A DNA stretch of 64,000 nucleotides from Linum tenue (GCA_946122785.1 CAMGYJ010000006.1:67395676-67459675); one strand, 5' to 3'; shown: positions 22,916 to 34,132, counted from the first letter of the stretch. Notes: generated by a model not told the origin, from the sequence alone. A program made the numbers and translations.

Positions 22916-23249
22916 AAAATTAAATAAGATGTATTTGAAAATTATCACCATTAGTGATTATATTTTCCACCAACATCTCCGGGTCAGTTTCTTCAAACTC
23001 ACTCGAGTTTCCCGGCGATTTTTGTGGTCTCTCGGTCTTCCCTCACCTTCCCCATGATATCCTCTTGTGCCTCCAGGTGTGCTTCTCTACTTTTACTTGT
23101 CATTGGTGGAGGATTGATATTGTGGGTTTAGTGAGGCATTTTGGGAATTGGTTTGTGCTTGAATTAATTCGGTAGGCCTACATCGTTGCTTGCTTTGTTT
23201 GTTCATCTTTCGGTTGGCCTACCGAGTAATATGAGTTGTGATTGTCCCG

Positions 23250-23296
23250 CTTGGAGCCTAATTTGCTGTCCGGGTTTATAATCCGAGGGCTCCAAG
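23250..23296 (+). repeat. structured hairpin repeat, copy 1
   Basis: A 9 bp outer stem (CTTGGAGCC with GGCTCCAAG) encloses a conserved CTGTC segment and an inner 6 bp stem (CGGGTT with AATCCG) capped by TAT. See copies 2 and 3 for compensatory changes. Confidence 0.8.
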
Positions 23297-23355
23297 TGCG
23301 TTTGAGTTTCTGTGAATGGTGAATGATTCTGATTGGTTGTGAATGTTTTTCCTTT

Positions 23356-23402
23356 CTCGGGGCCTAGTCCACTGTCCGAAATTATGATTCGAGGGCCCCG
23401 GG
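23356..23402 (+). repeat. structured hairpin repeat, copy 2
   Basis: Outer stem CTCGGGGCC with GGCCCCGGG; inner stem CGAA with TTCG. Against copy 1, two outer pairs change on both sides (T-A to C-G, A-T to G-C) and one becomes T-G, so pairing is kept. Confidence 0.8.
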
Positions 23403-23480
23403 TGAGGATGATTATGACCTCACCATTGACGAATTTCCATGTATGTTGTTGGGTTTCTGCTGTTTTGTGGCTGCAGGAAA

Positions 23481-24863
23481 ATGAACACGTACTTGAACTT
23501 GCTCGACGCCGACCAGAGGAAGACTTTGCGGGACATCCGACGCCGCAAAGTCGTTCAGCACCATTACCTCGACTGGAGGGTCTTCGAGGAGCTGGGTGCT
23601 CGCGAGGCAATGGAGGCTGCCATCCGCGCTTTCTCTTGGCGCCGCCTCCTCTGCCTTGTTGAGCCGATTTACCAGGAGCTCCTCTGGGAGTTCTACTCCA
23701 CCTTCGAGCACTTCCGGACCCATGCGGGTGCACACGGCAACGCCATCCAGTTCCGACTCGGCGGCGAGTTTCACTCCCTCAGCTATGATGATTTCGGTCG
23801 GGCACTGGGGCTCCTTCCACCTTTCGCCTGTCACCTGGCCATCGAAGAGCCCGACAGTCCCATCTTTCGGGACCAGCAATTCTTCGAGAGGATCTGCCTC
23901 CCGGAGTTTGCAGGAGCTGTTTTCACACCGGGCCACACCACGGCCACTCAGCTGCGACCAGAGTGGCGCATCATTAACCAGCTGTTGGGGAAATCCTACA
24001 CCCCCAGCGATGGCTCCACCAGTCATCTTCAGCTCTGCACCCTGCATTGCCTGCACTCCATGAGCCACGAGGTGGACAACCTACATCTGTCCTCTCTCAT
24101 CGCCAGGATCGTTGTCAAGGCTTCTCGGTGTTATCGACCCCTGGCGTGTGGGCCGGTGGTCACTGCCCTGGCCCGGTACTGCAACATCGACCTCTCCGGG
24201 TTCTCTCTCATCCAGGAAGCGACGCCCTTCTCCAGGGAGACCCTCCGGCGCCAGCTGATACTGGAGCGCGACATGAACGTGGTCTGGATCAGGGGCCTTC
24301 CTCGCCCTGTTCCTCGTGCACCCGAGGGTGAGGAGCTACCCGAGGCGAGTGATGTTGCAGCCCGTCGGACCACTCGTCGGACGAGGACTCGGCCCACCCC
24401 CTCTGCACCTGGCGACTCCACTTCCGCTGCCGGCCCGTTTGCTGCGGCACCCACCACCTACATTGCCGAGCAGCTGGCAGCCCTTTCCCGCCAAAACGAG
24501 CAGATCCTAGCTGGCCAGGAGCACCTCAACGCCCGCCTCGACCGTGAGCGCGAAGGTCGCCGCCGCATCATTTCAGCTCAGCATTACATGATGAGCTACT
24601 GGAACATGGATCCTGCTGATGTGAGTTACCCTTGGGAGGCGTCCCCGGGGCATGAAGACTACTACCCGCCTCCCACTGGCGATGGAGGCGACGAGCTGGG
24701 ATCTGGTTTTGCCAGCCCATCGAGTTGGGGCTTGGCTTTTGTCTATCTTTCCAAACTTAGACTCCAGATTGTGTTTGGTTTTTATTTCTTGTTCCCATTG
24801 TGTGGATGGTTGACTTGGAACTATGTTTTCTTTCACCCCATGTGTGTGTTTTGTTGGTTCTAG
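23481..24863 (+). CDS. Athila ORF-1-like (envelope-position) protein
   Basis: The frame is open from 23439; I prefer the ATG at 23481, just after a good splice-acceptor-like CTGCAG, giving about 460 residues. The N-terminal two thirds resemble the ATHILA ORF-1 family: a YQELLWEFYSTFEHF block, then QFRLGGEFHSLSYDDFGRAL, then a region with RPEWRIINQLLG. A basic, Thr/Arg-rich linker follows (RTTRRTRTRP), then a probable coiled coil (YIAEQLAALSRQNEQILAG), an acidic Tyr/Pro-rich segment, and a hydrophobic C-terminus (FGFYFLFPLCGW) that could be a membrane segment or just 3' UTR in frame. The role of this protein in plant retroelements is not settled; its site downstream of pol has led to the name envelope-like. 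The gene is GC-rich compared with its flanks. A spliced transcript is plausible. Confidence 0.75.
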   Translation: MNTYLNLLDADQRKTLRDIRRRKVVQHHYLDWRVFEELGAREAMEAAIRAFSWRRLLCLVEPIYQELLWEFYSTFEHFRTHAGAHGNAIQFRLGGEFHSLSYDDFGRALGLLPPFACHLAIEEPDSPIFRDQQFFERICLPEFAGAVFTPGHTTATQLRPEWRIINQLLGKSYTPSDGSTSHLQLCTLHCLHSMSHEVDNLHLSSLIARIVVKASRCYRPLACGPVVTALARYCNIDLSGFSLIQEATPFSRETLRRQLILERDMNVVWIRGLPRPVPRAPEGEELPEASDVAARRTTRRTRTRPTPSAPGDSTSAAGPFAAAPTTYIAEQLAALSRQNEQILAGQEHLNARLDREREGRRRIISAQHYMMSYWNMDPADVSYPWEASPGHEDYYPPPTGDGGDELGSGFASPSSWGLAFVYLSKLRLQIVFGFYFLFPLCGWLTWNYVFFHPMCVFCWF

Positions 24864-25005
24864 CTCTGTGCCCGTCGGACTGGTCCTTGTCCAGTCCTCT
24901 GCTCTTGACTGAACCGCCATCCAGTCAGCGTTCCTGACCACTGTTTCACGGTAACATCGTTCCCCTTCCCTCGGCTCCATTGAGGACACTGTCGCATCTA
25001 AGTGT

Positions 25006-25020
25006 GGGGGGGGGGGGGGG
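25006..25020. repeat. poly(G) tract in an AAGTGTGGGG motif
   Basis: A run of 15 G follows AGTGT and 'ttgaggacactgtcgcatcta'. It is the first of two polypurine-tract-like sites in the element; the length is likely unstable or uncertain. Confidence 0.8.
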
Positions 25021-25060
25021 TTCTTTGTATTTATTGGAACGTATATATGGTATATGGGTG

Positions 25061-25108
25061 CTTGGAGCCTAGTCCGCTGTCCGAATCTTACGATTTGAGG
25101 GCTCCAAG
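25061..25108 (+). repeat. structured hairpin repeat, copy 3
   Basis: The outer stem matches copy 1 (CTTGGAGCC with GGCTCCAAG). The inner stem CGAATC with GATTTG is longer than in copy 2 and different in sequence from copy 1, yet still pairs. It lies about 200 bp after the ORF stop. Confidence 0.8.
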
Positions 25109-26535
25109 TACTGCTGTTTGATCATATTGGCACTGTGTTTTGATGGATGAATTGATTGGTTTTCGGATTAATGCATGACAACTTGTTTGCGACTAGGACA
25201 ACCTATGATGAGGACTGAGATGTGCAGTAGAACGATGTAGGGGGTTCAGTTTTTTCAACTGTTTGCTTACCAACTATGACTTGATCTGATAACTTGTTCT
25301 TGACAGTCGTTTGTGCATCTAGTTCAGGGTATCAGAATGTGAGATAGAGCATATAGGTAGCCATGTGAGATTTGAGCCTGCTCGTTTCTTTCTTGTGCGA
25401 TAGATCCCTCTTCCATGATGTGTAGCATTCACGTTGTCATTAGCTAAGATGATGGGGGCATAGGATTAGCCCACGCCCAAAACTGACTGTCCTGATGTGT
25501 CATATCCCCTAGTCAGCCCCTTTGAGCCGTGTGTTATCCTTTCTTTTGGTCTATAACGAGAAAAATCACCCTTGTTGCATCTTTTAAAAGGTTCCACAGA
25601 GTGGTTTTTACATATTCTCTGCTGTTTCTGCTAAAGTGTATGTGAGTGTTGGAGGTAGTGCTTAAAAGTTGGGCAGATGTTTGAAATATGTGCAGGAGTG
25701 TGGCTCTCTTAAGAAATGAAACGAAAAATGAAAGAAAAACAAAGCAAAATTGAAAGCAAAAGAGAGCCACTACCAAAAATCTGAATAATGCCCATTAAGT
25801 ATTGTTTCTTAGCAGTCTAGCTTGGAAATGCTGATGTTTATGCCTCCTTCGCTCTTGTGCTCTTGAGATGTTGAGTATTGCAGAATAGCAGAAAGGGAAT
25901 ACCGGTTTGTTTGAGTGTGATTGTGTGGGTTTGGAAATGTGGAACCTTGTGCTATGAATACTTCCACCACCTAAAAGGCCTTTCCCCATGTCCAAGATCC
26001 TAGCCAGTCATTTGAACCTGTGTCTAAGACCTCCTGATTAGTTAGTGATGACATTCTATATGTGAACTCTAGCATTTAGAGGCTGTCATCATGGTGAAGA
26101 GATGTTAGGGATTGAGAGAAATAGCATGCGCATTTTTCGCATTAAATTGTCCTGACCCCACTGGTCGAGAGTGAGTGATTCATTTTCATATTCTTTATAC
26201 TCTTGTACCCCAGTGAGGACCTAGATTGCTCGATCTCTGTTTCTGATGTTTTGAGTTGGATGCATGAGTTGACTGTTTTGAGTGAGTGGTTGAGTCAAGT
26301 CTGGGTTGGTTGGTGAACAGAAGGGAAACTCTCCCGTTGCTCGATTTTGCTGCACTCGAATGTCCTTTGTGGTGGTTGTCCAGGTTGCTATTGAAGTTGT
26401 TCATGTGTTGATGTTTGAAAACCAGTATGATTCACGTGTTCTGTGCCTTTATGACTTGTCCCCAATGTTTGTTGATTGAAATATGTGAGCTTACCTTGTG
26501 TAGTACTTGGTTTGCTTGGGGACAAGCAAACAGTT
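25109..26535. other. non-coding 3' region of the Athila-like element
   Basis: No ORF above about 80 codons that looks real. This long spacer between the envelope-position ORF and the final polypurine tract is usual for Athila/Tat elements. Confidence 0.6.
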
Positions 26536-26548
26536 AAGTGTGGGGGAA
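26536..26548 (+). promoter_or_regulatory. polypurine tract before the 3' LTR
   Basis: AAGTGTGGGGGAA directly before the LTR start at about 26549 (TTTGATAG). It primes plus-strand DNA synthesis in LTR elements. Confidence 0.75.
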
Positions 26549-27937
26549 TTTGATAGCATCGTATTTGCACGTGTTTTCACTCGGGTTTCCTGTCCATTTT
26601 GGCTCGAATTGATTGTTCCTTGGCCTATTTTACGCTAGGTTGTGTTGTTTTGTCGTATTTCAGGTCCTAGCAAGTAAAGAGGTGCATAGGCGCAAGTTTC
26701 GGGTCATTTGGAGGTCAGATGGCGAATCACAGAAGGAATTACGTGCAGCCCCTGCCAAATTACGACCGTAATTGGTCAGGGCATGCCCGTAAAACAATTG
26801 TCGAGCCTTTCCCCAGAATTTCTTCTCGGTGCTAAAATTACGGGCAAGACCCCCAAGAATTACGACCACAATTCCTAAATTACTGGCGGTAATTTGGAAA
26901 TTACGGGCGTATCTCCTCCTCCTTCAGCTTAATTGAAACGTGCGTTTTGGGGCGAATTACGGGCAGGACGTGATTACGGCCGTAATTCAGCCCGTAATTC
27001 GCCCAGAGTCGGGTTTTTGGAGGCATATTCAAGCCAAGGAAGAGGTATTCGAGTTTCTAGAGCAAAAACAGAGTTTTAGAGAGAAAGAGCGAAGAACAAA
27101 CCCTAGGAGCTATTTTGGAGTGAATTTCTCACCATTGAAGCCCAGATTGCGCCCCCAGGAGTGAAGATTGACATCCCAGAGCAGATTTTCCTCATCTTTA
27201 TGAGTATGACTACTCTGATTTCTGTTTTCCTTTCTCTCTCTATGGAGTAGAACCTTTCTCTCACTTGGGTATGAAGAACCCTAGTTCCTTGTGTTAGGGA
27301 TTTGATTGTAATGACTTGGGATGATTATACTGTTGGATTTTAATCGAATGATGCATGTTTATTGAATTGATTAAAGTCTGATCAGCTTTTCTTGATTTCT
27401 GCTGCAACCTGAGATAGATAGAATCTGATTAGGTTGTTAGAGCCTCTTCATTCGATAGTAGGAGATTGGCTATACGAGAGTTAGCCAGTTTACTGCTTTG
27501 TACTGGAATTCAATTCCAGTAGTGGAGTTCTGTGTTCATAGCCTCAGCTTTCTATCCCGGTGAAGACTAGTCGTCTGCCGGGTAGTTAGAGTGAGAGGGC
27601 TTGGTCAGCTTAAGAGATTCCAAGCTACTGTCGGAACTTCCGCAGTCTAATCAACAGTGAATCAACCCAGGGGAATTACAATTGAACCTACTAAGGGGCT
27701 AGGGGGACTCAATCCCGAGTGACTCTTTCCTGACTTTGAAAATCGAATTATTACTTGCTTTCTTACTGCTTTTGCTTAAACAACAATCACTCGAATTAGT
27801 TAGCTAGATAATAAATCATCACGGAGTAAGCAGTAGATCTAGACCCCGGGTTGATAATTGAACTTGCCTGTTACTGCATTCCCGGACTGCGATTGCACTT
27901 GGTCGCAGTTTGGTGTTGTGTTTTGGCGTGTCAATAC
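26549..27937 (+). repeat. 3' LTR of the Athila-like element
   Basis: It begins TGATAGCATCGT after the polypurine tract and appears to end in TGTCA next to the copia sequence at 27938. The phrases 'gagtatga', 'gggatttgattgtaatga' and the long tail ending 'ttggtgttgtgttttggcg' are typical of Tat/Athila LTRs. Between 26720 and 27005 the motif ATTACGG and its inverse occur many times. The right boundary is my best reading; no second LTR exists in the window to confirm it. Confidence 0.6.
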
Positions 27938-29698
27938 GCCCCCACAAGCTGGGGAGTAAGCATTGAAGACTCCCAGCTTGTCCAAGAGGAACTTCAGTCG
28001 ATATCGAGTGACGCCTTTGGTGAAGATGTCGGCGATTTGATCATCAGTCCTTACATGACTCAGCTTTATCAAGCCATACTTCAGTCTTTCCCTTGTGACG
28101 TGGCAATCGATCTCGATGTGCTTTGTTCTTTCGTGGAAAACGGGATTCTCTGCAATATGTAAGGCTGATTTGTTGTCACAAAACAAAGGAATTGGCAATG
28201 GAACCTGAACTCCCATTTCCAGCAGCAGATTTCGAAGCCATTGTTTTTCACAAACCACTTGTGCCAAAGCCCTGTATTCAGCTTCAGAGGATGAGCGAGA
28301 CACAGTGGTTTGCTTCTTCATCTTCCAAGTGATGAGGGATGTTCCCAGGAAGGTGCAGTAACCAGTCAAAGACCTCCTGGAATCAGGGCAACTTGCCCAA
28401 TCTGCATCACAGAACCCTGACAATTCCAATTTTGAATCAGACCTGAAAATAAGACCTTGTCCTGGTGTGTGTTTAAGATACCTAATAACCCTGTGTGCTG
28501 CTTGAAGATGTACAGCAGTTGGTGTGCCTTGGAACTGAGCCAACTGCTGCACAGCATAAGTGATATCAGGCCTAGTTATTGTAAGATAATGGAGCTTCCC
28601 AATCAACCTTCTGTAAACAGTAGGATCAGGCAAGGCTTCTCCTTGTGTAGCTGTCAGTTTTAAGTTGCAATCAACAGGAGAAAGACACCCTTTGGCTTCA
28701 ATAAACCCTGCATCAGTAATCAATTCCAGGCAGTACTTTTTTTGACTTAAAGAGATCCCTTTATGATCCCTCAATACTTCCAGGCCCAGGAAGTAACTCA
28801 TCTGACCAAGGTCCTTGACCTTGAACTCTTTCCCAAGAAACAATTTCAACTGCTCAATGTCACCTAAGTAACTGCCTGCAATAAGAATATCATCAACATA
28901 CACAAGAACAACCACAATCCTGCCCTGAATCCATCTTACAAACATAGAATAGTCTGAAGATGTTTGGGAATATCCATTTTTCATCAGAGCAGTGGTTAGC
29001 TTGGCAAACCATTGCCTGCTAGCCTGCTTGAGTCCATAGAGAGACTTTTTAAGTTTGTAGACAAGACCCTGACCTCTAGGGACATTAGCTCCAGGAGGTA
29101 TTTCAAGATAAACCTCCTCTTCTAAGTCTCCATGCAGAAATGCATTGGAGACATCCATTTGATGAATGTGCCATTCCTTTGATGCTGCTACTGCCAACAA
29201 GGTTTTCACAGAATTGATCTTGGCAACTGGTGAGTAAGTGTCCAAGAAGTCAACCCCATAGATTTGTGTATATCCCTTTGCAACAACCCTGGATTTAAAC
29301 CTCTCAATAGTTCCATCAGACTTGTGCTTAATTTTGAACACCCATTTGGAACCTACAGCCTTCTTACCCTCAGGTAACTTCACAACTTCCCAAGTCTGAT
29401 TTTCTTCCAGAGCTGCCAATTCCTCATTACAAGCCTGATTCCATCTTGGATCCTTACAGGCTTCAGCATAAGAAGTAGGTTCCACATTCATCATAACACT
29501 AAGTGCAAAAGATCTCTGTGCAGGAGTAAGATGCTCATAGGTGAAGTATTTCCAGATGTGATGTTTTGAACATGAAGCAGCAATATTAACATCATAATCC
29601 TTATGCCAAACTGGAACAGTTCTGGCCCTGGTGGACTTTCTGAGAAACTCAGCTTCATCTGTGTCATTGTGATCAGGGAAAACTTCTATCTCAGCATC

Positions 29699-29709
29699 CC
29701 CCCCCCCCC
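29699..29709. repeat. poly(C) run at a copia frameshift
   Basis: The run of C (G on the coding strand) coincides with the change of frame between integrase and reverse transcriptase halves of the polyprotein. Confidence 0.8.
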
Positions 29710-32386
29710 CACACAGAATGCAAACCAGGAGACTCAGACCCTGAAGTGTGTTGTGATGATGGTGGAATGGAAGAAGAAGAAGAAGAAGGAATAGGAGGAG
29801 AACTGGGTGCATTATGGGAAGTAGAAGGAGAAACAGTAGGAGAGGAAAGAGGGTTGGAATTACTAGGTGGAGTGGTGTCTGAGGGAAGAGGGGTCAAAAC
29901 AGGATAGATGGGATCTGGAAGGAGAGTAGGAGCAGTAGAAGAAGTGGAAGAGATGTGGAAAGGCAGAACAGACTCATAGAAAGTAACATCTCTAGAGACA
30001 AAGAAGTGGTGGGAATTGAGGTCATAGAGTTTAAAACTATTAATGCCAGAGGGGTAGCCAAGAAAAATGCATTGCCTTGCACGAGAATCAAATTTTGTTC
30101 TGTCTCTATGCAAGGTTGCAGCATAGCATAAGCAACCAAAGACCCTAAGACCAGAAAGACTAGGTGGTTTGTGATACAGAAGTTCATAGGGTGAGATGTT
30201 ATTTAGGGCAGTGGTGGGGATTCTGTTTATGAGATAAACAGTATGTAACACACAATCACTCCAGAATTGAAGAGGAACACCTGATTGAAACTTCAAGGAT
30301 CTGGCCACATTCAAAATATGCTGGTGTTTCCTTTCAACTCTGGAATTCTGTTCAGGAGTTTCCACACATGATAACTGATGTTCTATTCCATTAGCAGCAT
30401 AGAAATCTGTCATATGAAACTCACCACCCTGATCACTTCTAACAACCTTAACATGCTTTGAAAACTGTTTAGAAACCATCACACAGAATGATACTAACAG
30501 CTGGCTAGCTTCTGACTTATGCTTCATTAAATAGGTCCAAACACCTCTTGAATAATCATCAACAATCGTTAAGAAATAAGAGTATCCCTCATGAGATTTG
30601 ACAGCAAGTAGACCCCATATGTCCACATGAATAAGAGCAAAAACATCCTGTGCATGAGAAGAACTAACAGGGAAAGGAAGCCTTTTGTGTTTGGCAAAAT
30701 GACAGGTTTCACAATGAAAACTAGGACTCCTATTACATGGAACTAGTAGTTTCTCTTTCTCTTTATGAAGGTGCCCAAGTCTCCAGTGCCACAAGTCAAA
30801 TTTATGAGAGGAGAAGTTGCAGACAGCTGCTGCCTGAGGTTGTGTTTGGGGTGATGAAAAAGATGGGGAAGTCTTGAAGTTTAGTTGATAGAGCCCTCTA
30901 ATCTGCTTTGCCAAACTAGTCCTGTTGAGGGTCATTAGGTCCTGAATTTGGCAAGAGTCAGATTGAAAGTGTAAGGAAATGGGCATATCATTTGTAAGTT
31001 TGCTCACAGAAACAAGGTTAAAAGAGAAACTGGGCACTAGGAGAACATTCTCAAGAACTAATCCTGAAGGTAATCTGACTCTACCTATATGACTCACAGC
31101 AACCTTAGAGCCATTAGGCAAGTAAACAAATTGGTTCTCTACTGGATTGGATTCAAAGAAGGATTCTAGGCTGCAAGTGATATGATCAGATGCACCAGTG
31201 TCGAGTATCCATACACCAAGCAACCCATTAGATTGTTGAGGAACATAAGAAGAAAGTATGTATTTACCAGCATAGTTGGGAAAGTGAGGGATATGCTGAG
31301 CAACTGAGAAGGCATGGTGATTGATAGATGGTGATGCTGGAGGAGATGGACTTGGTGAGGATGTGACTGAATTCAGGAGAAACTTCAGCTTGTTCAATTC
31401 TTCACTGGATAGAGCAAAACTGCCACTCGGAGTCCTGGAATCAACACTGAGTTTAGTGTCTGAGCTGGCAGAGTCACTATCAGTGGAAGAATCACTTTGA
31501 GAAATAGCTGCAACAACATTGCCTCCTGCCATTCTAGCCTTTTTCCGTTTCAAACTATAGCACTCATAAATAGTGTGATTCTCCTTCTTGCAGTATCTGC
31601 AAAACTTCTTTCCATATGCTATCTCATTGATCTTCTGTTGATTATTTGAGTTCCCTGAAACAGCAAGTGCCACAGATTGAACTCCTTTTGTCCCCCCAGC
31701 CTTGTCACCCTTGATCTTTTGTTCATGCTGCAGAAGATCATTAACTGCATTATCCACTGTAGGAAGTGGTTTCATCATCAGCAACTGGGTGTGCACAATC
31801 TCATACTCAGGTCTCAGCCCCTTTAGAAAACGGATGAGGTATTCCACCTCCTGCTTCTGCTTAAACGCTTCAACTGCTACACAGGGACGAGTGCGTTGAG
31901 GCACACAATCACACTCAACTATAGGATTGAACTGTGAATTCTCTTCCCATAGACCCTTAAATGCAGTGTAATACTGCGTGATGTTCATTGTTCCTTGCTT
32001 ACAAGCGATTATCTGATCCTGAAGGTTAGCTAACTTAATAGCATTTGGTAATCCAAACCTCCTCTTCAATTCATCCCAGAGAACCTGGGCATTTTCATGC
32101 TGCATAACACTTCTTCTTATTTCCTTTTCAATCGAGTTGAGAATCCAACACAAAACCAGTGTATTCGAAGCATCCCATAACCCAAAATTGGGATCTCCAG
32201 CAGCTGGCATAGCAATAGTACCATCAATGAAACCTATCTTGTGTTTAGTCTTTAAAGCCATCCGGATCGCTCGTTGCCACATTTGTTAGTTCGAACCATC
32301 CAGATTTTCAGATACAATAGACTGCGAGATATTCTCATTTGGGTTTATGTAGAATGGGTTACCAAATTGAAGATCTACGCGTCCAT

Positions 32387-32413
32387 TGTTGTTGTTGTTG
32401 TTGTTGTTGTTGT
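32387..32413. repeat. GTT trinucleotide microsatellite
   Basis: About nine GTT units in plus reading, AAC on the coding strand, giving a run of Asn in the copia gag. A typical slippage tract. Confidence 0.85.
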
Positions 32414-32580
32414 CAGTAGTGGTGGTGCTGTTGTTGCCGAATGGGTTAGCTCCACTGGTATGCCCATCGAAGCTTCCAAACGGTATGGCACCAGCATTGA
32501 GTGGAGTAGCGCCAGGAGTTCCTGGTGGTGGTGTGTTTGACATGATAGATCACTGGAGTTGTTCCAGCTCTAATACCATA

Positions 32581-33855
32581 TGAAAAGGCTCTGCGAGCTT
32601 AGGGTTTGTAGGTTTTCAGAGATAAGAGAAGGTGAAGGCGGTGCAAAATGGGAGAACCCGCAAGGAAGAGATTCTTCCTTGTTACTCTGTATTTATACCT
32701 AAAGTGAAAGGTAAAGTTACAGAACAGTGAAAACGGAAATGTCTGTTAAAACTGAAATTCGAAACGCAGTAAATAAATGAACGCCAGATGTCTTCGTCTA
32801 GTTGGCCTTCGTGACTCCACCTAACGTTACACAGAATACATCCACGACGTCGCTTTGGCACTCGTTGAAACACTAGATGGAGGGGAAGGTAGAAACGAAA
32901 CGTTTCTGCCTGATTCGTTTCTTGTTCAAACACTGAGCTGTCTGTGAATAGCCGTTGCAGTCACTCGTCTTCTTCTTCCTGGATTGATATTTGGTGGATA
33001 CGTCCTAAGTGGCACAAGAATACATAGTGATGCAGCTAATGGAGGCACACTGAATCGTGACACGGCGGCGCTTTAGTGTTCAGTTGATGGCTGACTAGCT
33101 CGAGTGTATATTTGACTAAATTCTGAAAGTTTTAGGGTCGCAAGTCGCAACATTGTACTTTCCATCACTACATTCGACATTTCACCTTTTTGTAACTTTG
33201 ATCAGGTGTCATTTATTTATGAATGGGTGCTAAAGTACCCACTACCTCATAATCAATAGTCGTTGAACAGGGTAGAACGCTTAACGTATCATTCCTTGTG
33301 TCGCCAAACCATTAGGCTTTCAGTTTGTACAAGTTGGACTTACCATTCCTTGTACTAAACCATTGTTTAAATTGGGGGTCGTCATGAGGATTCAAAAACC
33401 ATGACCTTTCGGTTCTAGACTCTAATACCATATTAGCGAACTAACCTCCTAATTCCAATAACTCGAATTGTTGTAAAATGATTTGTTAAGTCTTTTTGTC
33501 TTACAAGTTACAACCTTAGTTTTAAACTAGTAGTAAATTTCTCCAGTTTTAAACTAGTAGGCCTCGGCCCTCAAGGCATGGGTCGTTTGTTTCGAAACTA
33601 TGGGCTGTAGAATTAGCCCAATATGAGTCGTCATAAAATTTGACCCCAATAGAACTTGGCCCATCTAGTTAATAGAGCAGAATAAACCTAAACGGCTAGA
33701 CCTGGAACTCGTGGAAGGACTAGGAGGAGTCGAGGAGAGTTCCTGTTTTTTTTATTCTTTCTTTCGTTGCTTGTGAAAATAGGTATCACAATTCACTTCA
33801 CAATTTCTCACAAACACGGAGTTATAATAATTAATCAAATAAAAATATGAGGTCA
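32581..33855. other. probable copia 5' LTR plus intergenic sequence
   Basis: On the minus strand the first few hundred bases left of the primer-binding site should be the copia 5' LTR; a TATA-like stretch (TATAAAT, minus, about 32692-32698) fits. A second primer-binding-like site (minus TGGTATTAGAGTC, about 33418-33430) hints at another, older LTR element to the right. No gene is seen. Confidence 0.45.
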
Positions 33856-33867
33856 CAGAAACGTAAT

Positions 33868-33887
33868 TTTTTTTTTTTTTTATGAAT
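33868..33887 (-). mobile_element. tail-only LINE insertion, 20 bp
   Basis: GAAACGTAAT occurs on both sides (33858-33867 and 33888-33897). The insert, minus reading, is ATTCAT followed by 14 A. It lies about 245 bp upstream of the E2F start codon. Confidence 0.7.
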
Positions 33888-34132
33888 GAAACGTAATATT
33901 CTCAATTCCTATCTCCTGTGTTTTCATTAAATTGGAAAATCATTTCAATTCTGCGCTTTTTCCGTTCCAGAAGGAAAAGTCCATTCCGCAAACTAATTGC
34001 CGCCTGTTTCAATACAAAAACTCGAACTCTCTCTTCCGTTCCGCTCCTCTCGCCTTTTTCCCTCCAACTGCCAACAAAACCCTTCCTTCTTCGCGCCTCC
34101 CTCCCCTCCCTTTCTCTCACTCTCTCAATTCA

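Larger units (their letters stand above)
22925..27937 (+). mobile_element. Athila-like Ty3/gypsy element, 3' part
   Basis: What is visible is the downstream end of a large LTR element: an envelope-position ORF (23481-24863), a long non-coding stretch, a final polypurine tract and a 3' LTR. No gag, protease, reverse transcriptase or 5' LTR is seen, so the element is either 5'-truncated or a non-autonomous derivative; its left boundary is not clear. The phrase AAGTGTGGGGG occurs twice (about 25000-25020 and 26536-26546), as is typical for Athila/Tat elements. Confidence 0.75.
27954..32543 (-). pseudogene. copia gag-pol with one nonsense codon and one frameshift
   Basis: The frame starts at 32543 with a Gly/Asn-rich stretch containing nine Asn encoded by a GTT/AAC repeat. 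A TAA at 32286-32288 interrupts gag; the same frame goes on from 32285 through zinc knuckle (CRYCKKENHTIYEC), protease (DTGASDH), GAG-pre-integrase and integrase (VERKHQH). At a poly(C) run near 29699-29709 the frame shifts, and the linker, reverse transcriptase (YVDDILIAG) and RNase H (SSSEAEYRALAQ) continue in another frame to the polypurine tract. The shift sits exactly on a homopolymer, so it could be either a real slip or a read error. The nonsense codon makes the copy non-autonomous in any case. Confidence 0.87.
27938..32580 (-). mobile_element. defective Ty1/copia element
   Basis: A minus-strand copia element related to, but clearly different from, the one at 6589-11972. Its primer-binding site reads TGGTATTAGAGC (about 32569-32580), one base off the perfect initiator-Met site. 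Its polypurine tract (CTTGTGGGGGCGT) lies at about 27940-27955. A recognisable 3' LTR is missing: the Athila-like LTR starts there. The likely 5' LTR lies at 32581 upward, but its far end could not be fixed without a partner. Confidence 0.82.

Noticed and set aside
22925..23249. 5' LTR of the Athila-like element
   Set aside because: I looked for the LTR start TGATAGCATCGT left of the ORF and did not find it; the element appears incomplete on this side.
24715..24863. C-terminal membrane anchor as proof of a retroviral envelope
   Set aside because: The hydrophobic tail is in T-rich sequence that may be untranslated or spliced out; not enough to claim envelope function.
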